Position numbers and translations under genes: made by a program. This document shows, in pieces, positions 1 to 8,917 of a stretch of 64,000 nt of DNA. Positions within the stretch are counted from its first letter, which is position 1. Every line of letters starts with the position of its first letter. The notes beneath the pieces are model-generated. The model saw only the letters and a program-made list of their open reading frames with translations. It ran no database searches and was not told where the DNA came from. This stretch comes from Bradyrhizobium lupini (GTDB lineage Bacteria; Pseudomonadota; Alphaproteobacteria; Rhizobiales; Xanthobacteraceae). The stretch lies in contig NZ_CP162553.1 of NCBI RefSeq assembly GCF_040939785.1, positions 1,116,001-1,180,000 on the forward strand, written 5' to 3'.

Positions 1-386
1 AAATAGGCCACCCAATAGCCCTGCGCGGCGCCGATCGCCGCGCCCAGCAGCAGGCAGGCGATAAAGGCGAGCGCGTAGTCGACCTTGTAGGTCACCATGA
101 GCACGGCAGCCACCGCGCCGACGAAGCCCGCGACCGAGCCGACCGAGAGGTCGATATGGCCGGTGACGATGACGAGCAGCATGCCGAGCGCCATGATGAC
201 GATGTAGCTGTTCTGGAGCACCAGATTGGTCAGGTTGAGCGGCTGCAGCAGCGTGCCGCCAGTCATGACCTGGAAGAACAGCATGATCGCGATCAGCGAC
301 ATCAGCATGCCGTAATTGCGCAGATTGTTCTTGATGAAGCTGCCGTGCCGGCCCTCCTCGGGCAGCGAAACCGTCTTGTCGGTCAT
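1..386 (-). CDS. gguB: Sugar ABC transporter permease, GguB/XylH type (3' end outside window)
   Basis: This is the first 128 codons of an inner-membrane permease of the XylH/RbsC/GguB class, which forms the channel of a monosaccharide importer. The C-terminal two thirds lie beyond base 1. A polar N-terminus of about 25 residues is followed by hydrophobic helices, with the class-typical loop GHIDLSVGSVAGF at residues 76-88. The ATG at 386 overlaps the stop of the upstream ATPase gene (ATGA), so it is the third gene of a binding protein-ATPase-permease operon. The family is secure. The exact sugar (xylose, arabinose, galactose, glucose) cannot be read from the sequence. Confidence 0.9.
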   Translation of the reverse strand, partial: MTDKTVSLPEEGRHGSFIKNNLRNYGMLMSLIAIMLFFQVMTGGTLLQPLNLTNLVLQNSYIVIMALGMLLVIVTGHIDLSVGSVAGFVGAVAAVLMVTYKVDYALAFIACLLLGAAIGAAQGYWVAY

Positions 387-1960
387 GGCTGCGATCCTCC
401 CATCTCCGCACCCGCAAGGGCGCTGCTTCCATAATTTCTGTCGTTGCGCATGATGGCGCGCATGATCTTTTCCTGCGTCGCATCACGTCCCTTGAACTCG
501 CCGACGAAGGCGCCGTCGTTCATGACACAGATGCGGTCGCAGATGCCGAGTAGCTCGGGCATCTCCGAGGAGATCACCACCACGCCACGGCCGGCTTCTG
601 CAAGCTCGTTGATGATACAGTAGATCTCGTATTTGGCACCGACGTCGATGCCCCGGGTCGGCTCGTCCAGGATCAAGACCTTGGGGTCGGTCATCAGCCA
701 TTTCGACAGCACGACCTTTTGCTGGTTGCCGCCGGAGAGCTGGCTGGTCTCCTGATAGACGTCGGAGCAGCGGATGCGCATCCGGTTGCGGTAGTCGCTG
801 GCGACCTTCAGCTCGGCAATGTCGTCGATGACGCGGCGAGGAGCGACCTGGTCGAGGCTTGCGAGCGTGATGTTCTTGCGGACGTCGTCGGCGAGGATCA
901 GCCCTAGCTGCTTGCGGTCCTCCGTGACATAGGCAAGGCCGGCGTCGATCGCGGCCGCCACGTTGGGCAGCACGATCTCATGACCCTCGAGCCGGATGCG
1001 ACCGCTGATCGTGGTGCCCCACGACCGGCCAAACAGGCTCATGGCGAATTCGGTGCGGCCGGCGCCCATCAATCCGGCAATGCCGACGACTTCGCCGCGC
1101 TTCACGCTGAAATCGACGTTCTTGATCACCTGCCGCTCGGGATGGATGGGATGGTAGACCGACCAGCTCTCGACGGTGAGAACGGGCTCGCCGATCTTTG
1201 CGCTGCGCTCCGGAAAGCGGTGGGCGAGATCGCGGTTGACCATGCTGCGGATGATGCGGTCTTCCTGGATCGGCTCGGCGTGGCAATCGATGCTGTCGAC
1301 GGTGCGGCCGTCGCGCAGAACCGTGATGTGGTCGGCGACCTTGGCGACCTCGTTCAGCTTGTGCGAGATCAGGATCGAGCCGATGCCCTGCGCGCGGAAC
1401 GCCATCAGCCGCTCCAGCAGTGCGGCGCTGTCGGCCTCGTTGAGGCTCGCGGTCGGCTCGTCCAGGATCAGCATCCGCACCCGCTTGGACAGCGCCTTGG
1501 CGATCTCGACCAGCTGTTGCTTGCCGACGCCGAGATCGGTGATCAGCGTATCCGGCGATTCCTTGAGGCCGACCTGCGCGAGCAGGTCGCGCGTGCGCCG
1601 ATACACCTCGTCGCGGTCGATGACGCCAAGCTTTGACGGCGGATGCGATAGGAAGATGTTTTCGGCAATCGACATCAGCGGGATCAGCGCGAGCTCTTGA
1701 TGAATGATGATGATGCCGAGCGCCTCGGAATGGTTGATGTCGCGGAAGCGGCGCTCCTCGCCATCGAAGATGATGGTGCCCTCGTAGCTGCCGGCCGGGT
1801 AGACGCCGCTGAGGACCTTCATCAGCGTGGACTTGCCGGCACCGTTCTCGCCGACGAGGGCGTGGATCTGCCCGGCTTCAACCGAGAAGTTGACATCACG
1901 CAGCGCCTGCACACCGGAAAAGCTCTTGCTGACGTTACGCATCTCCAGCATTGCGGTCAT
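383..1960 (-). CDS. gguA: Multiple-sugar ABC transporter ATP-binding protein (GguA/XylG-like)
   Basis: Cytoplasmic ATPase of a CUT2-class sugar importer, 525 aa, with two fused nucleotide-binding domains as usual for RbsA/XylG/GguA. The first half has Walker A GENGAGKST (residues 38-46), a degenerate signature (LGVGKQQ) and Walker B LILDEPTASLN. The second half has a degenerate Walker A (GLMGAGRTE), signature LSGGNQQK and LILDEPTRGID. I start it at the ATG at 1960 (MTAMLEMRNV), which has GAGG about 11 nt upstream; the longer reading frame to 2026 runs into repeat DNA. It overlaps the permease start by 4 nt. A cluster of palindromes separates it from the binding-protein gene. Confidence 0.92.
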   Translation of the reverse strand: MTAMLEMRNVSKSFSGVQALRDVNFSVEAGQIHALVGENGAGKSTLMKVLSGVYPAGSYEGTIIFDGEERRFRDINHSEALGIIIIHQELALIPLMSIAENIFLSHPPSKLGVIDRDEVYRRTRDLLAQVGLKESPDTLITDLGVGKQQLVEIAKALSKRVRMLILDEPTASLNEADSAALLERLMAFRAQGIGSILISHKLNEVAKVADHITVLRDGRTVDSIDCHAEPIQEDRIIRSMVNRDLAHRFPERSAKIGEPVLTVESWSVYHPIHPERQVIKNVDFSVKRGEVVGIAGLMGAGRTEFAMSLFGRSWGTTISGRIRLEGHEIVLPNVAAAIDAGLAYVTEDRKQLGLILADDVRKNITLASLDQVAPRRVIDDIAELKVASDYRNRMRIRCSDVYQETSQLSGGNQQKVVLSKWLMTDPKVLILDEPTRGIDVGAKYEIYCIINELAEAGRGVVVISSEMPELLGICDRICVMNDGAFVGEFKGRDATQEKIMRAIMRNDRNYGSSALAGAEMGGSQP

Positions 1961-1990
1961 GATTTCACGTCCCTCAATCAGTGTTAGATC

Positions 1991-2131
1991 ACCTCTCCCC
2001 GCTCGCGGCGAGAGGTCGGATCGCATCGTTCGATGCGATCCGGTGAGGGGGAGTCTCCGCGAGACGCACTGCTTCCTTCCTCGCGGAGGCTTCCCCTCAC
2101 CCTAACCCTCTCCCCGCAAGCGGGGAGAGGG
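1991..2131. repeat. REP-like palindrome cluster between chvE and gguA
   Basis: Three hairpins in a row. The first is an imperfect CCTCTCCCCGC/GCGGCGAGAGG pair at 1992-2015. The second is a perfect 12-bp stem CGGATCGCATCG/CGATGCGATCCG at 2017-2042. The third is a perfect 12-bp stem CCCTCTCCCCGC/GCGGGGAGAGGG at 2106-2131. They lie in the mRNA between the binding-protein stop and the ATPase start. Such inter-cistronic hairpins commonly stabilise the upstream message, giving more binding protein than ATPase; here that role is inference. A related palindrome occurs at 44165-44192. Confidence 0.75.
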
Positions 2132-2145
2132 AAAAGAAAAGAAGC

Positions 2146-3219
2146 CTACTGGAACTGGGCCTTCTTGTAGTAGCCGCTCTCGACCAGGACTTTCTCCCAA
2201 TTGTCCTTGTAGACCACGACCGGCTTGAGCAGATAGGACGGCACGGTCTTGGCGCCGTTCTCGTAGGTCTTGGTGTCGTTGACGGTGACCTGCTTGCCGG
2301 CAAGCGCAGCGTCGACCATGTCGGCGGTCACCTTGGCGAGATCGCGGGTGTCCTTGAAGATGGTCGAATACTGGTCGCCGCGCAGCATCGCCTTGATCGA
2401 GGGCACTTCGGCATCCTGGCCCGAGATGACAGGCATCGGCTGGCCGGCGCTGCCATAACCGACGCCCTTCAGCGAGGAGATGATGCCGATCGACAGGCCG
2501 TCATACGGCGACAGCACCGCGTTGACCTTCTTGTTGCCGTAGTAGGCGCTGAGCAGATTGTCCATGCGGGCCTGCGCGGTGGCGCCGTCCCAGCGCAAGG
2601 TCGCGACCTTGTCCATGCCCATCTGGCCGGAGACGACGACGAGCTTGCCGCTGTCGATGTACGGCTTCAGAACGCTCATCGCGCCGTTGTAGAAGAAGTA
2701 GGCGTTGTTGTCGTCGGGCGAGCCGCCGAACAGCTCGATGTTGAACGGGCCCTTGCCGTCCTTAAGACCGAGGCCCTGCACGATCGATTCGGCCTGGAGC
2801 ACGCCAACCTGGAAATTGTCGAAGGTCGCGTAATAGTCGACGTTCGGCGTGCCGCGGATCAGGCGGTCATAGGCGATCACGGTGATGCCTTTTGCTTTCG
2901 CCTGCTTGAGCACGTCGGACAGCGTGGTGCCGTCGATCGCGGCGATCACCAGCGCTTTCGCGCCCTTGGTCACCATGTTCTCGACCTGCGAGAGCTGGTT
3001 CGGAATGTCGTCCTCGGCATATTGCAGGTCGGTGTTGTAGCCGCGCTCCTTCAGCACCTTGACCATGTTGTTGCCATCGTCGATCCAGCGCGCCGACGAT
3101 TTGGTCGGCATGGCGATGCCGACTGTTGCTTTGTCCTGGGCCGAGGCGGTGACGCCCGCGGCCATCGTCGCAGCGCCGGCCAGCGCCAGCGCGAGGAAGG
3201 TCGTCTTCAGTTTCAACAT
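2146..3219 (-). CDS. chvE: Periplasmic multiple sugar-binding protein (ChvE-like)
   Basis: Periplasmic binding protein of the CUT2 sugar ABC family, 357 aa, feeding the GguA/GguB importer encoded just downstream. A signal peptide covers about residues 1-27 (MLKLKTT..., hydrophobic core, cleavage near TASAQD). The mature part is a type-1 periplasmic-binding fold: it opens with the [11 protein letters not shown] strand, and an AYDRLIRG segment and a [13 protein letters not shown] segment match the xylose/galactose/glucose-binding XylF/ChvE branch. In plant-associated relatives ChvE also presents sugars to the VirA sensor; nothing here shows that role. First gene of the chvE-gguA-gguB operon, 72 nt after the lactonase gene. 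Confidence 0.9.
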   Translation of the reverse strand: MLKLKTTFLALALAGAATMAAGVTASAQDKATVGIAMPTKSSARWIDDGNNMVKVLKERGYNTDLQYAEDDIPNQLSQVENMVTKGAKALVIAAIDGTTLSDVLKQAKAKGITVIAYDRLIRGTPNVDYYATFDNFQVGVLQAESIVQGLGLKDGKGPFNIELFGGSPDDNNAYFFYNGAMSVLKPYIDSGKLVVVSGQMGMDKVATLRWDGATAQARMDNLLSAYYGNKKVNAVLSPYDGLSIGIISSLKGVGYGSAGQPMPVISGQDAEVPSIKAMLRGDQYSTIFKDTRDLAKVTADMVDAALAGKQVTVNDTKTYENGAKTVPSYLLKPVVVYKDNWEKVLVESGYYKKAQFQ

Positions 3220-3291
3220 GTTTCACTCCCTTGGATGTCAGACTGTTTTTCGTGTCGTCGAGAAATTTTTTGGTGTGCGGCTTCTAGCCTC

Positions 3292-4170
3292 CTATGCGAG
3301 CTTGACGTCAGGCTCCGCGCGACCGCGCGCGGTGGCCTCCAACAGGAAGGTGTAGCCGGCTTGCGGATCGGCGGCACGCGCCGCCGCATCCATGTCCTGC
3401 CAGGCCGAGGTGACGAGGAGACGCGACAGACCAGGGCCGACAAAAGCGGGGCAGCTCGCCTGCTTTGCCGGCACGCTCAGCGAACGCAGGCGTTCGCCTT
3501 GCGGAGAGTAGACGTCGATGCGGCTCGCGCCCCAGCACGCGTTCCAAATCTGCCCGTCGGCATCGCACACCGAACCGTCGAGGCCGCCAACGCCGGTGTG
3601 GCGCAGCAGCACCTCCGGCTCGCCGCGCGGCAGGCCGGTGACGGGATTGAGCGGCACCGCGTAGAGCACCGCGCGCGCCGTGTCGGCGAAGTAGCCCGTG
3701 GCGCCATCGGGCGAGAAGCAGATCGAGTTGGGAATGCTGATGCGCGGAAACAGCATCGATATCTCGCCGTGATGGAACGCGTAGATCGCGCCTGCCCCTG
3801 CTTCCGCCTTCCGGCCCATAGTGCCGATCCAGAACGTGCCGGAGGGATGCACGCGGGCATCGTTGGAGCGGGTCGCTGGATTGTCGGCTTCAAGCGGACA
3901 GAGCAGCCTCATCGCGCCGTCGGCAATTTTGCGGATATAGAGGCCGTCTTCCGCGACGATCAACTGCCTTTCGGCATCGATCCGCCCAAGCGCGCTCGCC
4001 ATCCGGCCCAGCGCATGAACGCGAATGCTGCCGCTGCCGAGCTGCGCCTCGAACAGTCGCCCCTCCCGGATATCGAACCACCAGGCGGTGTCCGTGGTCA
4101 CGTCATAGGTCGGCCCCTCGCCGAGATGGCAAGGATCGTCCGAAAGAACCGAGGTCGGCACCTGTTCCAT
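3292..4170 (-). CDS. SMP-30/gluconolactonase family sugar lactonase
   Basis: 292-aa six-bladed beta-propeller lactonase of the SMP-30/regucalcin family, expected to hydrolyse the aldonolactone made by the neighbouring sugar 1-dehydrogenase. Family landmarks are in order: HLGEGPTYD (metal-binding Glu), NDARVHPSGTFWIGTMG, the PNSICFSPDG turn (metal-binding Asn) and GGLDGSVCDADG (metal-binding Asp). The ATG at 4170 (MEQVPTS) overlaps the mutarotase stop (TGATG), so the longer upstream reading frame is not used. Context (galM, 1-dehydrogenase, GntR, furanose transporter) points to L-arabinono- or D-galactonolactone as substrate. Confidence 0.88.
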   Translation of the reverse strand: MEQVPTSVLSDDPCHLGEGPTYDVTTDTAWWFDIREGRLFEAQLGSGSIRVHALGRMASALGRIDAERQLIVAEDGLYIRKIADGAMRLLCPLEADNPATRSNDARVHPSGTFWIGTMGRKAEAGAGAIYAFHHGEISMLFPRISIPNSICFSPDGATGYFADTARAVLYAVPLNPVTGLPRGEPEVLLRHTGVGGLDGSVCDADGQIWNACWGASRIDVYSPQGERLRSLSVPAKQASCPAFVGPGLSRLLVTSAWQDMDAAARAADPQAGYTFLLEATARGRAEPDVKLA

Positions 4171-5246
4171 CAGGACGTCCTCACCGCAAAGCGATAGACC
4201 GTATGATGGCGATAGACCTCGCCGGGCGCTAGGCGCGGGCTCGGGAAATCCGGCCGGTTCGGTGCGTCCGGCCAGATATGCGGCTCCAGGCACATCGCGT
4301 CCGACTGCCGGTAGAGCTTGCCGCCCTTGCCCGAAATCGTGCCGTCGAGATAATTGCCCGAATAGACCTGCAGACCGGGCTGATCGGTGAACAGCTCCAT
4401 GATGCGCCCCGAGCGCGGCGCCTCCAGTCGCGCCGCGAGACTGAGCTTACCGTCGCGCGCGAGACAGTAGGTATGGTCGTAGCCCCTGCCGTTGCGCAAT
4501 TGCTGGTCGCTCTCGCGGATGCGCTCGCCGATCGGCCGAGGCTCCCGGAAATCGAACGGCGTGCCGGCAACGCTGCGCGGCGGCTCCGGCAACGGAATGG
4601 CCGTGGGGTCGATCGCGAGGAAATGCCCGGCCGCGACCGTCAGCTTGTGATCGAGAATGGGCGTGCCTGATGTCGCGCCCTCCAGATTGAAGAAGCTGTG
4701 GTTGGTCAGGTTGACGATGGTCGGCCGGTCGGTCCGCGCCTCCATGATCAGGGATAGCTCAGCCGGGCCGGTAACACGATAGGTCAGGCGCACATCGAGC
4801 CGACCGGGATAGTTTTCCTCGCCATGCGAGCTCGTGTAGGTCAGCGTGACCGCGGGCTCGGCGCCATCGTCGACCTCCGCAATGTCCCAGAGCTTGCGGT
4901 CGAAGCCGTCGAGGCCGCCATGCAGCGCATTCGGACCGTTGTTGACGGGAAGCTGCACCGTCTCGCCGTCCAGCGAAAATTGTCCGTTGGCGATGCGATT
5001 GGCGTAGCGGCCGACGGTGGCGCCGAAGAACTTTCGTTCGGCGAGATAGCCGGCAAACCCATCATGGCCGAGCACGACGTCGTCGTAGCCGCCCTTGCCG
5101 TCCGGCGCGATCAAGGCCTGCAAGACTGCACCATGGGTGATGATGCGCGCCTCGAACCCGCCCTCGCCGCGCAGCACGATGCGGTCCACCTTGAGGCCGT
5201 CCGGCAGCGTTCCGAACACGTCTCTTTCTGTTTTCGATCCAGCCAT
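4170..5246 (-). CDS. galM: Aldose 1-epimerase (mutarotase)
   Basis: Interconverts alpha and beta anomers of aldoses before oxidation; cytosolic, galactose-mutarotase family, 358 aa. Visible family landmarks: GRYANRIANGQF near the N-terminus, the NLTNHSFFNLEG segment with the catalytic His, the NYLDGT turn, and CLEPHIWPDAPN with the catalytic Glu near the C-terminus. I use the ATG at 5246; an upstream TTG at 5252 overlapping the previous stop (TTGA) would add two residues. It sits inside the minus-strand operon between the dehydrogenase and lactonase genes, consistent with supplying the correct anomer to them. Confidence 0.9.
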   Translation of the reverse strand: MAGSKTERDVFGTLPDGLKVDRIVLRGEGGFEARIITHGAVLQALIAPDGKGGYDDVVLGHDGFAGYLAERKFFGATVGRYANRIANGQFSLDGETVQLPVNNGPNALHGGLDGFDRKLWDIAEVDDGAEPAVTLTYTSSHGEENYPGRLDVRLTYRVTGPAELSLIMEARTDRPTIVNLTNHSFFNLEGATSGTPILDHKLTVAAGHFLAIDPTAIPLPEPPRSVAGTPFDFREPRPIGERIRESDQQLRNGRGYDHTYCLARDGKLSLAARLEAPRSGRIMELFTDQPGLQVYSGNYLDGTISGKGGKLYRQSDAMCLEPHIWPDAPNRPDFPSPRLAPGEVYRHHTVYRFAVRTS

Positions 5247-5248
5247 GA

Positions 5249-6175
5249 TCAACCCACAAACGGTTCGACGATCGTGCGCCTGCCGAGCAGGAAGGCGTCC
5301 GCGACGAGACGAAGCGGCGCCAAATCGACGTCGCTCGCGCCTGTCGCGGCGAGCGCGACGAAGTGCCGGTAAAGCTCCCGATATTCCTCATCGGGCGCCT
5401 CGGCAACGGTCTTGCCGTCGATCGCCATGATCCGGCCGCCGCGTGATAGCGTCATCCGGCCCTGGTCGGTTTCGACGAGGATATCCCAGCTCTGCGGCCC
5501 GGTCTGGCGGAAGTCGAACTCGGCGGTCACAGGTAGGCCGTCGATGTCGGTCAGCGTCAGCTTCGCGGCGATCGGCGCCTGGCAATTGGCGGGGAAGGCG
5601 AGCTCGGCCGCGTTGACGAACACGGGCTTCGGCAGGATCCTGGTCAGGATCGACAGCGCATTGATGCCGGGATCGAACACCCCGAGCCCGCCCGGCTCCC
5701 AGATCCATGCCTGCCCGGGATGCCAGACGCGGACGTCCTCTTTCCAGTTGACGTGCACGGAACGGATGCGGCGCGCGGCGAGCCACTCGCGCGCCGGCTC
5801 GACTGCCGGCGCATGGCGCGAATGCCAGGTCGCAAACAGCGTTCGCTTGGTCTCACCCGCCATCGCGATCAGCGGATCGAGCTCGGCAACGCCGGCGCCG
5901 GGCGGCTTCTCCAGCATGACGTGCTTGCCGGCCCTCAGCGCTGCGGCCGCCTGGGCGCGGCGCACTTGAGGCGGCGTGCAGAGCGACACCGCGTCGATCG
6001 GCGGACCTTTTTCCAGCAGCTCCTCGATGGTCGCGAAATGCGGCAGATCCGGCAACGAGGCATTGCGGCTGGCGACGGCGGCCAGCGTCGCGCCGGGAAC
6101 CGCTGCAATGGCGCCGACATGCTGGTCCCGCGCGATCTTGCCGAAGCCGACGATGGCGATGCGAAGTTCAGTCAC
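5249..6175 (-). CDS. L-arabinose/D-galactose 1-dehydrogenase (Gfo/Idh/MocA family)
   Basis: 308-aa NAD(P)-dependent sugar dehydrogenase, predicted to oxidise L-arabinose and/or D-galactose to the 1,4- or 1,5-lactone in the cytosol. The N-terminal Rossmann motif IVGFGKIARDQH, the EKPPGAG motif (catalytic Lys region), FATWHSRHAPAVEPAREWL and the WKEDVRVWHPGQAWIWEPGG block closely resemble the Azospirillum brasilense L-arabinose 1-dehydrogenase as I remember it. The start is GTG at 6175, overlapping the regulator's stop (GTGA). The next genes encode mutarotase and lactonase, giving the first steps of a non-phosphorylative sugar route. Confidence 0.88.
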   Translation of the reverse strand: MTELRIAIVGFGKIARDQHVGAIAAVPGATLAAVASRNASLPDLPHFATIEELLEKGPPIDAVSLCTPPQVRRAQAAAALRAGKHVMLEKPPGAGVAELDPLIAMAGETKRTLFATWHSRHAPAVEPAREWLAARRIRSVHVNWKEDVRVWHPGQAWIWEPGGLGVFDPGINALSILTRILPKPVFVNAAELAFPANCQAPIAAKLTLTDIDGLPVTAEFDFRQTGPQSWDILVETDQGRMTLSRGGRIMAIDGKTVAEAPDEEYRELYRHFVALAATGASDVDLAPLRLVADAFLLGRRTIVEPFVG

Positions 6176-6951
6176 GATGTTTCTCCAGCTTCCGCGGACG
6201 GCAGCGCTTCGGCTGGTACAGTCTCGATCACTGTACCCTCGTGGCGGCGCATGCCGTTGTGAATGACGTAGACCATCGCCTCCGACGCAGTCGTGGCATC
6301 ACCGGCGGCGATGGCATCGACGATCTTCTGATGCCAGAGCAGAACGGTGTCGCGGTCCTCCGGTTCGACCGGTGCGCTGAGCAGGAATGAGGCGCGCAAC
6401 GCAGCCTCGATGACGTGCCCGATCGAGCGCATGAACAGATTTCCGGAGGCGCGCGCCACGGCGACGTGGAGCGCGAGGTCGGCATCGGCGAAGCCAACGG
6501 AGTCGGAGGCTTCAAGTCGCATCCGCTCCATGCAGCGCCGAAGCTCGGATAGATCCTGCTCCGACCGCTGCGCCGCCGCCAACATCGCCGCGCGCGGCTC
6601 GACCGCGAGGCGGATCTCGGCCAGGTCGTTGAGGAAACGCTTGTCGATCCCGGCGTCCAGGTGCCAGGCCAGCACGTCGGCGTCGAACATATTCCAGGCG
6701 ACGCGTTCGCGCACGACGGTGCCGACGCGGGCCTTGGTGGTGAGCAGGCCCTTGGCGACCAGCGTCTTGACGCTCTCCCGCAATACCGGCCGCGACACCC
6801 CGAACATCGCGATCATTTCGGCATCGCCAGGCAGGCGCGTTCCCTCCGCGTAGCGACCGGCAATGATGTCAACGCCGATCGAGCGGGCCACCTCCGCGTG
6901 ATTGGAGTGCGCCCGGCGCGTCGGGATGACGAGGATGCGCGAGGTGGTCAT
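6172..6951 (-). CDS. GntR-family (FadR/FCD subfamily) transcriptional regulator of the sugar operon
   Basis: 259-aa repressor-type regulator. The N-terminal winged helix (about residues 15-80) contains GTRLPGDAEMIAMFGVSRPVLRESVKTL. The C-terminal all-helical FCD ligand domain has the metal/ligand pattern EIRLAVEPRAA..., DADLALHVAVARASGN and a late WHQKIVDAI. The ATG at 6951 (MTTSRILV) overlaps the permease stop, so it is co-transcribed with the furanose transporter and sugar enzymes. It probably senses a pathway sugar or sugar acid. A candidate operator is the TAGTCA/TGACTA inverted repeat at 11655-11673 before ytfQ. Confidence 0.87.
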   Translation of the reverse strand: MTTSRILVIPTRRAHSNHAEVARSIGVDIIAGRYAEGTRLPGDAEMIAMFGVSRPVLRESVKTLVAKGLLTTKARVGTVVRERVAWNMFDADVLAWHLDAGIDKRFLNDLAEIRLAVEPRAAMLAAAQRSEQDLSELRRCMERMRLEASDSVGFADADLALHVAVARASGNLFMRSIGHVIEAALRASFLLSAPVEPEDRDTVLLWHQKIVDAIAAGDATTASEAMVYVIHNGMRRHEGTVIETVPAEALPSAEAGETS

Positions 6952-7928
6952 GAGACTGCTCCCAGGCGCTTTGCCACGGGTCGGCGCGCGAGCGCGACCA
7001 ACCCCTGTTGCAAGGCGATGAAGGCGAACAGCAGCACGCCGGTCGCGATCTTGGTCCACCAGCTCGACAGTGTTCCGTCGAAATTGATATAGGTCTGAAT
7101 CATGCCCTGGATCAGCACGCCCAGGAAGGTGCCGATCACCGAGCCCTGCCCGCCCGTGAGCAGCGTGCCGCCGATCACGACGGCCGCGATGCTGTCAAGC
7201 TCGACGCCGACGGCGGACAGCGAATAGCCGGCGCTGGTGTAGAAGGAGAAGACGATGCCGGCGATGCCGGCGAGCAGGCTCGACAGCATGTAGATCTTCA
7301 CCGTCATCTTGCCGACGGCGACCCCCATCAGGCTAGCGGTCGCCCGGCTGCCGCCGAGCGCATAGACATTGGCGCCGAACCGGGTGAGCTGCAGCAGCAA
7401 TGCGCCGCCGATCACGATCGCAAGCATGATGATCGCGACCGCCGTCAGCCGTCCACCGCCGGGTAGTCGCAGTGCGAAGTCCGACACGGTGGAATAGACA
7501 GGTGCTGTGATCGGCACCGATTCCGTCGAGAGCAGGAAGCTGGCACCCCGGGCCAAGAACATGCCGGCGAGCGTCACGATGAAAGGCGGCAAATCGAAGA
7601 CATGGATCACCGCGCCCATCGCCGCTCCGAAGGCGGCCGAGAGCGCGAGAATGGCGACGAAGGCGACCAGGGGCGGCATTCCCCAGCGCTCGATCGCCAG
7701 CGCGACGAACACCGTGGTGAAGCCGATCACCGAGCCGACCGAGAGATCGATGCCGCCGGAAATGATGACGAAGGTCATACCGGTCGCGACGATGCCCAGG
7801 AAGGCGTTGTCGGTGAGGAGATTGCCGACCACGCGAGTGGAAGCGATGTTGGGAAACTGCATCGCGCAGAGCGCGAATCCGGCGACGAGCACGATCGCCG
7901 TGATGAGGACGGGCGGCAGGCCTTTCAT
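6948..7928 (-). CDS. yjfF: Sugar (furanose) ABC transporter permease, YjfF type
   Basis: 326-aa inner-membrane permease of the RbsC/XylH class with about nine hydrophobic helices and the class signature ISGGIDLSVGSVIGF (about residues 56-70). A second signature-like segment, AAVVIGGTLLTGGQGSVIGT, comes late in the protein. Adjacent YtfT- and YtfR-like genes make this the second half of a heterodimeric channel, as in the E. coli YtfQRT-YjfF system for galactofuranose and arabinofuranose. It overlaps YtfT upstream and the GntR gene downstream by 4 nt each, so it is tightly coupled translationally. Confidence 0.9.
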   Translation of the reverse strand: MKGLPPVLITAIVLVAGFALCAMQFPNIASTRVVGNLLTDNAFLGIVATGMTFVIISGGIDLSVGSVIGFTTVFVALAIERWGMPPLVAFVAILALSAAFGAAMGAVIHVFDLPPFIVTLAGMFLARGASFLLSTESVPITAPVYSTVSDFALRLPGGGRLTAVAIIMLAIVIGGALLLQLTRFGANVYALGGSRATASLMGVAVGKMTVKIYMLSSLLAGIAGIVFSFYTSAGYSLSAVGVELDSIAAVVIGGTLLTGGQGSVIGTFLGVLIQGMIQTYINFDGTLSSWWTKIATGVLLFAFIALQQGLVALARRPVAKRLGAVS

Positions 7929-8917
7929 GCCTTGGTCCTCCGCAGCCGTGCCACGACGCCGGCAAAGCCGGACAGCTTCGGCGATTGCAGCAGCAGCACG
8001 GCGAGCACCACCACCGCCTTGACCAGCAAATTGAACTCCGGCGGATAGCCCGACAGCAGAATGCCCGTGTTCATGGTCTGGATGATCAGCGCGCCGAGTA
8101 CGGCCAGCACGAGACTGAAGCGGCCGCCGAACAGGGAGGTGCCGCCGATCACCACCGCGAGGATGGCATCAAGCTCAAGCCAGAGGCCGGCATTGTTGGC
8201 ATCCGCGCCCATAATGTCGGCCGCCGCGATGACGCCGGCAAGCGCAGCGCAAACACCGCACCAGACATAGACCGCCAAAATCATCGCGCGCGTGCCGACG
8301 CCGGCGAGCTCGCTTGCCCGCGCATTGCCGCCAGTGGCCTCGATCAGCAGTCCGAGTGCCGAGCCGCGCACCACCGCGCCGGTGAGGATCAGCATGCCCA
8401 GCGCAATCGAGACCGGCACCGGCAGGCCGAGGATAGAGCCATTGCCGAGCCAGACCAGATCGGGCGAGGAGAAGGTCACGATGCGGCCTTCGGTAATAAG
8501 CTGGGCGATGCCGCGCCCCGCCACCATCAGGATCAAGGTCGCCACGATCGGCTGCATGCCGAGCACCGCAACGAGAAATCCGTTCCACAATCCGCAGATC
8601 AGGCCCGCGCCGAGCGCAGCCGCCAGCACCACGGCCAGACTATGGGTGTCGGCGAGGCTCGCCGCGATCGCGCCCGAGATCGCCATCACCGCGCCGACTG
8701 ACAGGTCAATGCCGCGCGTCGCGATCACCAGGACCATGCCGAGCGAGAGCAGCGCCACCGGCGTGCCGCGGTTGAGCACGTCGATCAGGCTGCCGAACAG
8801 CCGGCCGTCCTGGAGGCGCAGATCGAAGAATTGCGGCGATACCACGCGATCGACCGCCAGGATGACGATCAACGCGAGGATCTGGGCAAGGCCGCGGCGC
8901 GGCAACAGCGCGGTCAT
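7925..8917 (-). CDS. ytfT: Sugar (furanose) ABC transporter permease, YtfT type
   Basis: 330-aa permease partner of YjfF. The same class signature is present as IATRGIDLSVGAVMAISG around residues 65-82, and the late VIGGTSLFGGRFSLVLA segment is typical. About nine to ten transmembrane helices are apparent from hydrophobic runs. ATG at 8917 overlaps the ATPase stop (ATGA). It forms the membrane pore with YjfF, powered by the upstream double ATPase. Confidence 0.9.
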   Translation of the reverse strand: MTALLPRRGLAQILALIVILAVDRVVSPQFFDLRLQDGRLFGSLIDVLNRGTPVALLSLGMVLVIATRGIDLSVGAVMAISGAIAASLADTHSLAVVLAAALGAGLICGLWNGFLVAVLGMQPIVATLILMVAGRGIAQLITEGRIVTFSSPDLVWLGNGSILGLPVPVSIALGMLILTGAVVRGSALGLLIEATGGNARASELAGVGTRAMILAVYVWCGVCAALAGVIAAADIMGADANNAGLWLELDAILAVVIGGTSLFGGRFSLVLAVLGALIIQTMNTGILLSGYPPEFNLLVKAVVVLAVLLLQSPKLSGFAGVVARLRRTKA